Source: Cryptomeria japonica (Eukaryota; Streptophyta; Pinopsida; Cupressales; Cupressaceae). From it: 64,000 nucleotides of DNA. The stretch covers positions 502,100,442 to 502,164,441 of the forward strand of contig NC_081410.1 in NCBI RefSeq assembly GCF_030272615.1, in the 5' to 3' direction. Below are positions 43,901 to 54,934 of this stretch, piece by piece; position 1 is the stretch's first letter; every line of letters begins with the position of its first letter. The translations under genes and the position numbers were made by a program. A model generated the notes under the pieces. It made no database searches and was not told the origin of the DNA. It saw nothing but the letters and a program-made list of their open reading frames with translations.

Positions 43901-44440
43901 TTACACTATTGACATAAACATAGTGGAAATTATTCTTTGATGGTTCACATATATACAAATCATGGAGCAGGAGGAGGAATCTTTTTCATAACTTCTCAAG
44001 GGGATTCAATTCCCAAATCATTCAGGATTAGCTTCCCTTGCACCAATAATATTGCTGAATACAAAGCCCTGATGGTAGGACTGCACATTGCACTATAATG
44101 GAAGATAAAAGATCTACAGGTCTTTAGAGACACACAACTCATCATTAATAAAGTCAATGATGATTACAATACAAAAGATGATAAGTTACAACCACATAAA
44201 CAACTGGTGGAAGAATACAAGAGACACTTCACCAAGATCACATTTGAATAGATACCAAGAGTGCAAAACAAGGTAGCAGATGCGATGGCAACAATAGGAT
44301 CTCTCTTTGATATGCCAAATGATGGAACTCACTTTGAATTTCATGTGGAACAACTCATTGTCCTAGCTTATGAAATACCATCCACTGAATATGTATGTAT
44401 GATAGTAGGACCTGAGTCTACATGGTAGAGAGATATATAC
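43901..44440 (+). pseudogene. Element G: second (archaeal-type) RNase H
   Basis: Contains pieces of the aRNH pattern: a WKLFFDGS-like start with a nearby frameshift, GAGGGIFFI, SFRISFPCTNNIAEYKALMVGLHIAL, LQVFRDTQLIINKVNDDYN and KVADAMATIGSL. The expected GDSQLV appears as RDTQLI, with Gly to Arg. Two RNase H domains in one pol are a hallmark of the plant Tat/Ogre branch. Confidence 0.8.
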
Positions 44441-45682
44441 GCATACCTAGATGATCAATATATACCTCCCAATATTTCATGAAATCAAAGGAAGGCATTC
44501 ATACGACAATCATCAAAACATGCAATCATTGCTAATACTTTATATAGAAACAAGTATAGAAAACAACTTACTCAGATGCCTTGATATTGAGGAGGCACAA
44601 ATCACCTTAAAAGAGGTTCATGATGGAATATGTAGCGCACATTCTTTAGGACCTGCTCTAGCAAAAACACTGTTACGAAAAGGTTATTATTGGCCTATAA
44701 TGGAAAAGGACGCTTACAAGTATGTCCAAAGATGTAAGCAATGCCAAATACATGGGAACCTCATTCATGGACCTGCTCAAGATCTTTAGCCAATAACATC
44801 ACCATGGCTATTTTCATAGTGGGGATTAGATCTTGTAAAGAAAATAAATCCTACCTCTTCCAATGAACATAAGTTTATTCTCATAGCTAAAAAAATATTT
44901 CACAAAATGGGTTGAAGCAATCTTGATGATTTTCACAACAAGAAAGCAAATAGATAAATTTATCCTGAATTATATTATTTGCAGGTATAGGGTACCCATG
45001 TGCATCTTGACTGATAATGGCCGACCCTTTAAAAATCAAGAAGTGAGTGAACTTTGTGAACAATTTAATATCTAAGAACATTTTGCAACACCCTACTATC
45101 CCCAAAGCAATAGCCAAGCTAAGGCAACAAACAAAACTATTTTGAAAATTTTAAAGAAAGTTGTCAATCATAGTGGACGAAATTGGCATCTCCAACTAAA
45201 TCCATCTCTATGGTCTTATCGAACTAGTATACGCACGTCAACCAATACAACACCATTCTCTCTGGTTTATGGTGCAGAAGTCATTTTACCTATCGAAATA
45301 GAATTGCCATCCCTAAGAGTCTCTCAACAAAACATTATCTAAGAAGAAAACTATAGAGTAGCATGTTTGCAAGAATTAGAATTCCTAGATGAAAAATGAC
45401 AAGGCGCTCTAAACCATTTACAAGGCTACCAAAATAGAATGAGAAGAAACTACAACAAATGAGTCAACCCACATTGGTTCGAAATAGGAGATATCATTTT
45501 TAAAGAAAATCAAAGAAATCTTATTGAACGTGAAAAATTAGGAAAGTTTGAACCTAACTAGATAGGTCTGTTTGTCATAATGAAATTAATTGGACATGGA
45601 GCTTATCATTTGCAAATAATGGAGGGAGATTCACTCCCTGATCCCATCAACAATGTGCACCTAAAAAGATATTACATCTAAG
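44441..45682 (+). pseudogene. Element G: integrase with GPY/F-type C-terminus
   Basis: The zinc-binding part reads LKEVHDGICSAHSLGPALAKTLLRKGYYW, then YVQRCKQCQIHGNLIH (HHCC complete). The core has ILTDNGRPFKNQEV (Asp), but the glutamate position reads NSQAKATNKTILKILKK where K has NGQAEASNKKI, so the catalytic Glu is Lys here. LQLNPSLWSYRTSIRT and TPFSLVYGAEVILPIEIE follow, then a degraded C-terminus (GDIIFKENQRN, FEPN, GAYHLQ, NNVHLKRYYI) ending in TAA at about 45678. It would insert the cDNA into DNA. Confidence 0.87.
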
Positions 45683-46779
45683 GGTGGGTTCATTTCAATT
45701 TCCAGTACTACATTTGCATATTTCTTTACCACATTGCATTATCTCTTTCTCATATAGTTGCATCAATAAAACATGGTGATTGTTTGAGTTATTCACCTAT
45801 CTACACTAAAAAGAACAAAAAGTTGTCTCATTTTCTAGATACATGTTCATGAAGTCTTTAGGAAGTCTTTAGTCATTCATCTTCAATGACACATTGTGAT
45901 TACACTTTATCCTTGGCTGGGTAGAGGTTTCCTTATCAAATCTTATTACCCAAATCTATCAATTGGTATATTTCATACATTAATCAAAAGCTCAAAGTCA
46001 TTATAGATATCTAGTTGATCATATGGCTAGTGAAAAATCCAATATTCTGCTTCAACACCATTGTAATTGTCATACCCAAGTAGGTTTCATTACTTACAAG
46101 TCAAGGAAATAAAATAAAAGAGAAAAGTGTTATGTCAATATCCATCTCTAAGAAAAAAGAGAACAAAGATATATTGTTGAAATATCATGCATACAAGTGC
46201 AACAAAAAGTTTGACTATGGGAACATGCAAATAACTCCATTAGGGCTATGAACGCCTACTGGCAATGGAGCAATATTTGAGAGATTATAATACATAACCT
46301 CGTCGGAGCTCTAGAAGCTTGCTGGTAGCGAGGCTCTATGCAGGTTGCTTTTGAAGTCAGAATAACTCATGTAGCTATCCACATAAGATTCCAAGGGTCT
46401 TTGATGGTTATAAGTGTCAGAATGAACTCAATTGCACACACATGAGCAAAACAAGATCAAAATTAAAAGAATTGATGGATACGTTTTCCACACCTCCATT
46501 CATAAATCTTGGTTACAAGGTGTGTTAGATTGGATGGTCTAATTCTTTTGAGAATAGATTGAACTCCTATCTCTGAAACATTTCACACCTTTAATCGAAT
46601 TAGTGCATTTCAAGATGAAAGACACACACACTCATCCTTGTTCGAATAGGAACCACTTTTTTGTCATGCATCCTGCATTAGCATAATTCATATTGAAAAT
46701 TCATTGTCCCCTCATCATGTTATCATCATAGTTCTGCATACTTGGGGCATAACTAAAATTTTTATAAAAAATCAAATAA

Positions 46780-46990
46780 AAGTCCAGACAAAATTAAAAA
46801 AAAAAAAAAAACGATCACTGAAAAAATTCTAAAAATCAGATAAAAGTCTTGAAAAGAAAAAAAAATGATCACTGAAAAAATTCTAAAAAATTAGATAAAA
46901 GTCTTGAAAAAATTCTAAAAAATCAGAAAAATGATCCTGAAAAAATCCTAAACATATAGAAAAAGTTCAAAACAAAACTAAATCCAAAAA
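46780..46990 (+). repeat. A-rich degenerate tandem repeat
   Basis: The unit GATCACTGAAAAAATTCTAA is followed by AAATCAGATAAAAGTCTTGA; about three to four imperfect copies are separated by A runs. Confidence 0.65.
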
Positions 46991-47973
46991 CAATCAATAT
47001 CGATCCACAAAAACCAAAAACATTAAAATATCAATTTAAAACTTGCAATAAATTATCTCACAAGAATCAAACACCCCAACAGATGTCCAACAAACACTTC
47101 ACACAAAGTTAAACAAAGGATACAATTATCTTGTCAAAATGTTTGCAATCATACTAATCAATGGTCTAATCTATCGATCCATCAAACTATCAACATGATC
47201 AACATATTGTCTTAAATAGAATCAGTACACTCAAAACCAGAAAAATCGGTCTTATACGGGGTCCAAAAATTCTGAAGCCAAACATTATCAAAATCACATC
47301 AAACATATCAAAGCAAAGGCAGAGTCAGTCTAACTGCTAAGTTTGTCTATTTTTGGTTGTCTCTTTTTTATAAAATTGGTGAAGATCATTTCTTTTAGCT
47401 ACTCAAGGATGTCCAAAAGTGACTAGAGAAGCCATGATGGGCATGATCCTTTTCTTTGTTTGTTGTTTGTGGTTTGAACCAATAAATTTTTGGGGCAATT
47501 TCTCTTGTGGGTGTCTATGATAGGAGTATTCATATTGTGAATGCCACACATACCTCGACCCCGAGCATAATTCCTAGAGTGGAGGGTTCATTCCTTGCTT
47601 GCTACATGTTTGTTCTTTGCAATGAGATATCTTTACATCTTGGTTCCTCATACCCTAGTGTACAAAGCTTCATTGTTACATAATAAGGCTCAATGATGAT
47701 AATGTATTGCATTATGAATAAAGACAAGAAGACTATTCATCATCAATCATATCATTTCATTTTTCCAATCTCATCATGTTGATTGTCTCTTCATATCTTT
47801 CTCTCATCAAGAATTTTTCTACTTGATCATTCTTTCCAATCATTCTTTCATCAACATGATCTCTCTCATCACTTAATTTCAATATTTTCATCTATGATTC
47901 TATCATTTTCTCATATCGACTATTCTATCTAGCAATCAATTATTCTACACTTTCATCATATTTTGATCTATTA

Positions 47974-48115
47974 TTTGTCCTATATAGGATGCATCCTTCT
48001 TGAAACTAGACGTGATCATCTATATTTGTCTTATACAGGATGTATCCTTCCTAAAACTAGACGATTTGGTCATTTTGTCTTATACAGGATGTGTCCTTCT
48101 TGAAACTAGATTTTA
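47974..48115 (+). repeat. Three-copy, about 50-bp tandem repeat
   Basis: TTTGTC(C/T)TATA(T/C)AGGATG followed by a (C/T)(A/G)TCCTTC(T/C)T and AAACTAGA core, starting near 47974, 48025 and 48074. Such arrays are typical of the variable 3' region of Tat-type elements. Confidence 0.75.
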
Positions 48116-48381
48116 TCTTTATTGACCCAATCCTATTAATCTTACCATTCAATAAATATACAAATCATTTCAATCATTTCTTTTTTATAGTCATACTCAT
48201 TCATGTCATAAATTAATCATTCTTCATCGTTCATCTAACATTCTTCTTTTTTTGAGAGATCATTCATGTCTTCAATGCACAAACAATCTCTCGAGAGGGC
48301 ATTATACCCTAGTGTCATTGGGGCATACTAGGCAGTTTTTCTTTCTATTTTCTTTGAAACAACATCGTTTTAACATTGTCT

Positions 48382-48395
48382 CAAAGACGGGCAAA
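48382..48395 (+). other. Polypurine tract of element G
   Basis: CAAAGACGGGCAAA immediately before the 3' LTR start TGTAGACACC. The tract of K, AAAGAGGGGCAAAA, is a close relative. Confidence 0.75.
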
Positions 48396-48669
48396 TGTAG
48401 ACACCTAAAAATGTCTCATTAATTCTACACTAATTATTCATCTATTTAATTAAGTAATTCTTTAATTATTTGATTAAATTAACTATTTCTTATAATCATC
48501 TCCCTACAACACTTCTAATTATTCTATATCTAATCTCAAATCATTTTAATCTGTTAACCATATCTCAATTATTAATTAAATATCAATTATTTAATTAATT
48601 ATGACCTTTTCCTTAGTTAAATAATATTTATTATTTAATTAATTCTATTTCCTAAGTTTAAATAATTTC
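48396..48669 (+). repeat. 3' LTR of element G, left fragment
   Basis: Matches 20210 onward until TTTAAATAATTTC, where element K begins. The rest of the LTR should lie beyond the right end of K and of the window. Confidence 0.87.
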
Positions 48670-51391
48670 TGTAGACGTAAAAAAATGACCATATTCCTAA
48701 ATGAATATCTTGTGTTCATTTCTCTATTTAATTAAATCCAATTTAATTGAATTATCTACATTCCTCTATTTAATTAAGTAAATTACTCAATTAAATACAC
48801 TATACCATTTAATAGGATAAATTCATTTTATTCAATTAAAGCCCCTGTCCACTTTTTAATTAAATTCAAATTTAATTAAAATAGTTATCCTAAATTAAAT
48901 AAATCTAATTTATTTAATTGCAACCAAATTGAATTAAATTCAATTAAAACCTATTTTCCCTCACCCACTTGTATCCTAACCCTCTTTCTAACCTCTTCTA
49001 ATTCTTCTAAACTTAATGAATTAACCCAAACCCATCCATTATCCTACAACTCCCACTTGTTGAATGCCCCCAAATTTGGAAGCACTCTTACAAAGATATC
49101 CCAACTCAACCCTCTTACATGGTTAAAGAATTTCCATAAACTCAACCTCCATCTAACCCAAGGGTCTCATCAAGCATTTATTGCTTTGACCATGGTTATC
49201 CTTAAACCATTGCACAAGAGTTTATCCTTTGGGTAAAAGCTTTATCCAATGGATAACCCTAACTTAACCTTAACCCTTAACCTCTAGGGTAACCATGAGG
49301 TCTTCTCAAGCATTTAATGCTTCTTACATCTCCTCTCAACCAACCTTATGTTGACAATTATCACCATTTCATTGGTGCCAATTGCAAACATGGATTCCCA
49401 ACTTTCAAACTTGGCCCTTGGTTAACTCTTTCAATCCTGACCATCCATTGCCCTATTTTTGTTATAAATAGAGCTCTGATTCCTCCATTTTCATCATCCA
49501 AGTCTTTAGCATCACACTTATACTTAAATCCATTCAAGCTTTCATATCTCATTTTATACTCATCATTTAGCTTCTCTTATTAAATAGGAATTAATCTAAA
49601 TATGCTATTTTAAAGAATGTTCCTTATCATTTAACTTAAATCATGAACTAATATAGTATGCTAGGATAGTCTTGTTTACTAACCTTGTCCTCTTATAGCT
49701 ATTTTATTGCATTTGTAGCATCATGCATAGCTTAGGATGCATCTCATATTAAAATCAACAAAAGCATCCCTCGTTCTTGCATTTGCCATCCCTAAATCAT
49801 TTTTCTTAGTGATCTGAGAGCAAAAACATTGGTTTGAGGGACCGTGCAAGATAGAGAACCATGGAACCAACCTTGGGAAGTTGAGCCATACTTCATGACT
49901 CCATAGCTTGCACCAAGAAGTCCTGTGGGTGTGTCAGCAAGGCTCCTTAGACTCCATAGAATTCAATATGTGGAAAATTGAGTCTAAGGAGCCTTGCTCA
50001 CACACCCAAAGGACTTCTTGGTGCAAGCTATGGAGTCATGAAGTATGGCTCAGCTTCCCAAGGTTGGTTCCTTGGTTTTCTATCTTGCACAGTCCCTCAA
50101 ACCAATGTTTTTTCTCTCAGATCACTAAGCAAAATGATTTAGGGATGGCAAATGCAACAATGAGGGATGCTTTTGTTGATTTTAATATGAGATGCTTCCT
50201 AAGTTATGCATGATGCTACAAATACAATAAACTAGCTATAAGATGACAAGGTTAGTAAACAAGACTATCCTAGCATACTATATTAGTTCATGATTTAAGC
50301 TAAATGATAAGAAACATACTCTAAACTAGCATATTTAGATTAATTCCTATTTAAAAAGGGAAGCTAAATGATGTGTATAAAATGAGATATGAAAGCTTGA
50401 ATGGATTTAAGTATAAGTGTGATACTAAAGACTTGGATGATGAAAAAGGAGGAATGAGAGCTATATTTATAGCAAAAATAGGGCAATGGATGGTCAGGAT
50501 TGAAAGGGTTAATCAAGGGCCAAGTTTGAAAGTTGGGAATCCATGTTTGCAATTGGCACCAATGAATTGGTGACAATTGTCAACATAAGGTTGGTTGAGA
50601 GGAGATGTAAGAAGCATTAAATGCTTGAGAAGACCTCATGGTTACCCTAGGGGTTAAGGGTTAAGGTTAAGTTAGGGTTATCCATTGGATAAACCTTTTA
50701 CCCAAAGGATAAACTCTTGTGCAAAGGTTTAAGGATAACGATGGTCAAAGCAATAAATGCTTGATGAGACCCTTGGGTTAGATGGAGGTTGAGTTTATGG
50801 AAATTCTTTAACCATGTAAGAGGGTTGAGTTAACCATTAATGGTTATGAAGACTTTGGGGATAACTTTGTAAGAGTCCTTCCAAATTTGGGGGCATTCAA
50901 CAAGTTAGCTTGTTGAATGGATAAAGTCTTTAATGCAATCTGAAGACTTTACTCCAAATTTGAGAAGTGACCTCCTCAAATTTAGAAAAAAGGGATAATG
51001 GATGGGTTTGGGTTAATTAATTAGGTTTAGAAGAATCTAGAAGAGGCTAGAAAGAGGGTTAGGATGTAAGTGGGAGGTGTAGGATTTTGCAAGTGGGTGA
51101 GGGAAAATGGGTTTTAATTGAATTTAATTCAATTTGGTTGCAATTATATAAATTAGATTTATTTAATTTATGATAACTATTTTAATTAAATTTGAATTTA
51201 ATTAAAAAGTGGACAAGGGCTTTAATTGAATAAAATGAATTTATCCTATTAAATGGTATAGTGAATTTAATTGAGTAATTTACTCAATTAAATAGAGGAA
51301 TGTGGATAATTCAATTAAATTGGATTTAATTAAATAGAGAAATGAACATAAGATATTCATTTAGGAATATGGTCATTTTTATACGTCTACA
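48670..51391 (-). repeat. LTR region of element K: giant inverted repeat
   Basis: The left arm 48670-49954 and right arm 49980-51391 are reverse complements apart from substitutions and indels, with a loop of about 25 bp centred near 49967. Both outer ends read TGTAGACGTA(A/T)AAAAATGACC inward. Either the 3' LTR is one 2.72-kb palindromic LTR (TG...CA ends, abutting the purine tract on the right), or it is a 1.41-kb LTR of K tail-to-tail with an inverted LTR of the same family. Each arm holds TATAAATAG (49463-49471) or its mirror, in a normal U3-R position for a 1.3-1.4-kb LTR. The right arm has about 120 bp more than the left. Confidence 0.85.
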
Positions 51392-51405
51392 TTTTGCCCC
51401 TCTTT
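51392..51405 (-). other. Polypurine tract of element K
   Basis: Minus-strand AAAGAGGGGCAAAA directly before TGTAGACG. It fixes the orientation of K and the start of its 3' LTR at 51391. Confidence 0.85.
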
Positions 51406-51717
51406 GAAGTGATGTGTGTGCACATGTTATTTGAAAGAAAATGATGTGTCGTTGTGATTTTATGATCAATATCATTTTTATGGATTTTCATGTTATGCCT
51501 TAGATTCGATAAACGATGGTGATAATGCCCCCTCGGGAGATGAATCAAAATTTTTGAAAAATTTGATTTGATTTGATAATTTGCATTTGGTGTGCAAGAT
51601 TTTGGCTAGGTGAGACATTGAAATTGATTCATCTCCCGATAATTGATGTGTTGTAGGGTATGAGGGAGACCGCGAACAAATTACATGCTCATTTCCCTAA
51701 CCCTAATTTCATTTTAC

Positions 51718-51728
51718 CCTATAAAAGG
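51718..51728 (+). promoter_or_regulatory. TATA box of the antisense gene in K
   Basis: CCTATAAAAGGG on the plus strand, about 75 bp before the ATG at 51801, with a purine-rich leader (GGAGAAAGAGACTTTTGGAGAGAAG) between them. Well placed for a promoter firing opposite to K. Confidence 0.6.
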
Positions 51729-51800
51729 GAAAAAGTGCTTTGATTTGTTTCATTTGTGCTTGTTGACTTTGGAGAAAGAGACTTTTGGAGAGAAGACAAA

Positions 51801-51875
51801 ATGGCTATTCCCTATTCTATGCATCGATTCGAGCGCATTCAGAGGCATCAGAGACCTATCGCATATGGACCACCG
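51801..51875 (+). pseudogene. Antisense PMD-like gene of K, exon 1
   Basis: ATG after ACAAA, then 25 codons (MAIPYSMHRFERIQRHQR, PIAYGPP). It ends at CCG followed by the consensus donor GTAAGT at 51876, phase 0. The acceptor TTTTGACAG at 52960 continues in the same phase into ERLGVVQSW. A gene with exactly this start, donor, acceptor and phase is more than chance would give, but splicing is inferred, not observed. Confidence 0.6.
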
Positions 51876-52960
51876 GTAAGTCAACGCTTTTGACCCCTTT
51901 TTGATTTTGAATTTGATCATTTTTGGTCTGTTTTTTATTTCTGAAATTTGGTTTTAACGGTTTAGTGCATAGAAGTCATAGTTTAGTGCATACGATAAAT
52001 TAGGTAGCGCATAGGGTATTAATTTAGGGTAGCGTCTGAAAATGAATAGGTTAGTGCATGAAAGTTTTAAGTTAGTGCATGGTCTTAGGTTAGTGCATGA
52101 TGAACATAGGGTAGCGCTTTGGGTTGAAAAGGTAGCGCATAGGTTAGACCTAGCACACAGGGTCCACAGGGGGTCGCATGGGTAGGGGAATTTAGCGCAT
52201 AGGTTAGACCTAGCGCATAGGGTCAAATAGGTAGTGCAAGCATGGGATAGGTTAGCGCATAAGTCTTTTTTAGCACTTAGAGTAGGTTGGGTCATGCATG
52301 GAGAAAAAAGGATAGCGCATAGAGGTAGTCTAGCACATAGGGTAGACATAATAGTGCGTGGTGAAAATAGGGTAGCGCATGGGTGTAATTTAGCGCATAA
52401 CCAGGTTTAATTAGTGCATGGATCAGGTTTTGCATGAGTTAGTAATTTTTGAATGTGAAAAATTACATATGAAAAGGTCAGTTTTGCTTGGGGAGGTGGA
52501 TTTTTGCCATTTGCTGTGTCTTTGATTATGTTTTTGAAAATGTGTCCAATATGAGTGTTGATATAGCTTGATTTAATTTGCGATTTGTTTCAAGTTATTG
52601 ATGTAGATATTAATGTGTTGTTTTGATTGATCTATGATTTGATTTGCACTATTTCAAGTTCAATGTGTGGAGCCTGATTTGTGTTACAAGCTGATATGGG
52701 TTGGAAACTTGAGTTGTTTTACAGGCTAATATGGGTGAGAAACTTGATTTGTTTTACAACTTTGTGTGATGTGGAGACTTGAGTTGTTTTATAGGTTTTG
52801 ATATGATTTTTGAAAACTTGAGTTGTGTTACAAGTTGATATGATAGGATGTGGAACTTGATTAGATGAGAAAATTGTTTCATACTTTTGATGTGATTTTG
52901 ATTTTGATATCTTTGTTTTGATGTGGACACTGATATTGAACTCGTTTTGCATTTTGACAG
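51876..52960 (+). other. Predicted 1,085-bp intron of the antisense gene
   Basis: GTAAGT...TTTTGACAG boundaries. The 5' half contains the TAGYGCAT repeat array (51960-52425). The 3' half is T-rich with repeated TTGAGTTGTTTTA(C/T)A and ATGATTTG words (52640-52930), typical of plant intron composition. Confidence 0.55.
51960..52425 (+). repeat. Short degenerate tandem repeat, core TAG(C/T)GCATA
   Basis: Roughly 25 copies of (T)TAG(C/T)GCAT(A/G) or close variants occur at irregular spacing of about 15-25 bp, often followed by GGGT or GGTTAG. A longer unit TAGCGCATAGGTTAGACCTAG occurs twice (near 52134 and 52194). It lies in the predicted intron, and hence in the 3' region of K on the other strand. 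Confidence 0.8.
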
Positions 52961-54934
52961 GAGCGATTGGGAGTGGTGCAATCATGGGAGCGGTTTCCCA
53001 AACCTTGGGTATTGATACCATGGTTGGCACAGGCTAACCTAGATGTGATCGAGAGATGTTGTTTATCATCTTTGCTAGACATGTCTCGGTTCACTGTGTG
53101 CTGGGGTCTACTTACAGCACTCGCTGAGAGGTGGCACAGTGATACAAACACCTTTTACTTTGCTACCGGCAAGATGACAGTCACTCCAAAGGACTGTTAT
53201 AGGATTTTACGGATTCCCGTAGTAGGTGCTTTATTGCCATATGAGAAGATGGAGGAGGGTGGTACCGAGGCACTGCGGTGCATTTTCCACGATGAGACGG
53301 TATGCGGGTATGAGATCCCATGGTAGGAGTTCCTGGATTTAGATTATGTGCCTCTCCTGTCAGTACTAGTAGGGTTCATCAGTGGATTCCTTTGTCTTGA
53401 TCATAGGTCAAAGGGATTCTCTATGGGTTGGAGATTGGTTCTTGAGGAGATGGTGACCTAGGGCCACAGGTTTGCTTGGGGATCAGCCTTGTTAGCCCAC
53501 TTGTACAGGGACCTGCATGAGGTTGTGTATTTGGGTTATGACAGTTTGTCAGCTAGCATGACACTTTTACAGGTATGGTGCTGGGAGCATATTCCAGCAG
53601 CGAGGCCATTGGTGGACAAAGACAGACCTGTTGGGCAGGCATATGCTTATGGTTACAGGGGTCTAGTTGTCCAGCATAAGCTCGGCAAACTAGAGCATTG
53701 GAGGAGGGTCCTGGATGATATAGATACGGTCATCTAGCGACCGTATACATATTGTGAGGTCTAGGCAGAGGATGGGCTAGAGATGCCTTTTGTGTTTATG
53801 AGCCAGTTTTTGATAGGGCAGATGCCCTTTGTGATAGAGAGATTTCAAGTAGGCAGGGTTTTGAGGCAGTATGGTCGGCAGCAGGGGATACCACAGGGGA
53901 CCTGCTTGTATGCGTGTCGGAGACAAGATGTACCTAATTGGGGTCCTACCATTGATAGCGGAGCAGCTATAGAGGAGTTCTCCAGCGTAGCGGGTTAGAT
54001 ATGGGATTATGCTCCCATGATATTAGATGTAGGGATGACCCATGAGTTTGCTGGTTTGTTTGCAGTGCGTGTTGTTGTCAGGATATCAGATCCTGAGGAG
54101 ATGCGGCCAGCCTTCGATGATGATGAGGAGGATGTTGGGAGAGATGGTGATGATGGAGATGATGGAGGTGGAGAAGGACAGCGAGGGAGAGGACATCGGG
54201 GGAGGAGAGGAGACAGGGGTAGAGATGGGGGAGGTCAGGTGGAGAGAGCAGTTTGATGAGCTATGATAGACAGAGGGAGAGGAGGGCTGGTGATTGGAGC
54301 AGGGGAGGAGGGGAGGGTGGGAGAGGTGATGGCAGTGGTGGGAGCGACAAAGGAGTGGAGGCGGCCGGCACAGAGGAGGAGGACTGATGAGTTACCTCCA
54401 CCAGCACTTAGGATAGGCAGAGGGATAGGGGGTACCCCTTCATAGGTGCCCCTACGGGTCCGAGTCCCTACACATGTGGAGGATGCTCAAATCAGGACCC
54501 TGCAGTTAACAGTTCAGTAGCTGCAGGCACAGCTATTGGCATAGCAGTGTCAGATTACTTAGCTAACTCTAGAGCGAGATATAGAGATACAATGACGTGG
54601 TCAGGCAGAGGAGCTAGCAGCTAGAATTCAGAGAGCGGTAGTAGGGGGCCTGATGAGAGATATTATGAGGGAGCTATCCTCGAGAGTGAGGGAGGTAGAG
54701 TATTATAGACACCATTATGAGGATGCCATGCCCAGGGAGCACAGAGTACAGAGCTTCATGCAGGTGAGATCGAGTCAATCTCAAGAGACTAGGACACAAT
54801 CAGAGAGAAGAGGCATGACGGGGCCCTTGAGATAGGATCCTCCTAGAGATCCAGGAGCTGGGACATTAGCTGCAAGACCATCCCCCTTAGGAGATAGTCA
54901 TACTTGAGAGACGATGTCTCTATTGTATTTTTAG
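52961..54934 (+). pseudogene. Antisense PMD-like gene of K, exon 2
   Basis: A single reading frame of about 657 codons with no frameshift, interrupted by 10 TAG and 4 TGA but no TAA. The N-terminal half resembles the plant mobile domain (aminotransferase-like PMD): FPKPWVLIPWLAQANLDVIE, LLTALAERWHSDTNTFYF, KMTVTPKDCYRILRIPVVG (the usual hallmark is GEMT-T-DV---LGLP-G), LLAHLYRDLHEV, LLQVWCWEHIP, QYGRQQGIP. After residue 390 it is acidic then Gly/Arg-rich (DDDEEDVGRDGDDGDD), then a coiled coil with Q/E-rich heptads. PMD proteins occur both in plant genes and in transposons. The assignment is from motif memory. Confidence 0.65.

Larger units (their letters stand above)
45683..48381 (+). other. 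3' untranslated region of element G
   Basis: 2.7 kb without a supported gene on either strand. It contains an A-rich degenerate tandem repeat (46780-46990), a three-copy 50-bp tandem repeat (47974-48115) and a TCATTT/CATCA-rich stretch (47740-47960). Unlike K, no antisense gene is visible here. Confidence 0.6.
20210..48669 (+). mobile_element. Element G: Ty3/gypsy retrotransposon (Tat/Ogre-like), interrupted
   Basis: Plus-strand element beginning TATAGACACCTAAAAATGTC, matched by the 3' LTR start TGTAGACACCTAAAAATGTC at 48396. The order is 5' LTR, long leader with two small ORFs, Gag, protease, G-patch-like segment, RT, RNase H (split by H), a second RNase H, integrase, long 3' untranslated region, purine tract and part of the 3' LTR. 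Two RNase H domains and the long untranslated regions fit the plant Tat/Ogre lineage. It is inserted in the RT of element E and itself cut by H and K. Without H it would be about 14.5 kb up to the K junction. Confidence 0.88.

Noticed and set aside
46800-46812. Poly-A run as the tail of a SINE or LINE
   Set aside because: It is part of an A-rich tandem repeat in the 3' region of G; no target duplication and no pol III A/B boxes upstream.
49361-49552. A 63-codon frame repeated at 50373-50573 (SLNGFKYKCD...)
   Set aside because: The frames are mirror copies in the two arms of the K inverted repeat and overlap the TATA region; conservation follows from the repeat.
51954-52349. Cysteine- and leucine-rich open frame on the minus strand (repeated LCARSNLCA)
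   Set aside because: It arises from the TAG(C/T)GCAT repeat array read backwards and has no independent support.
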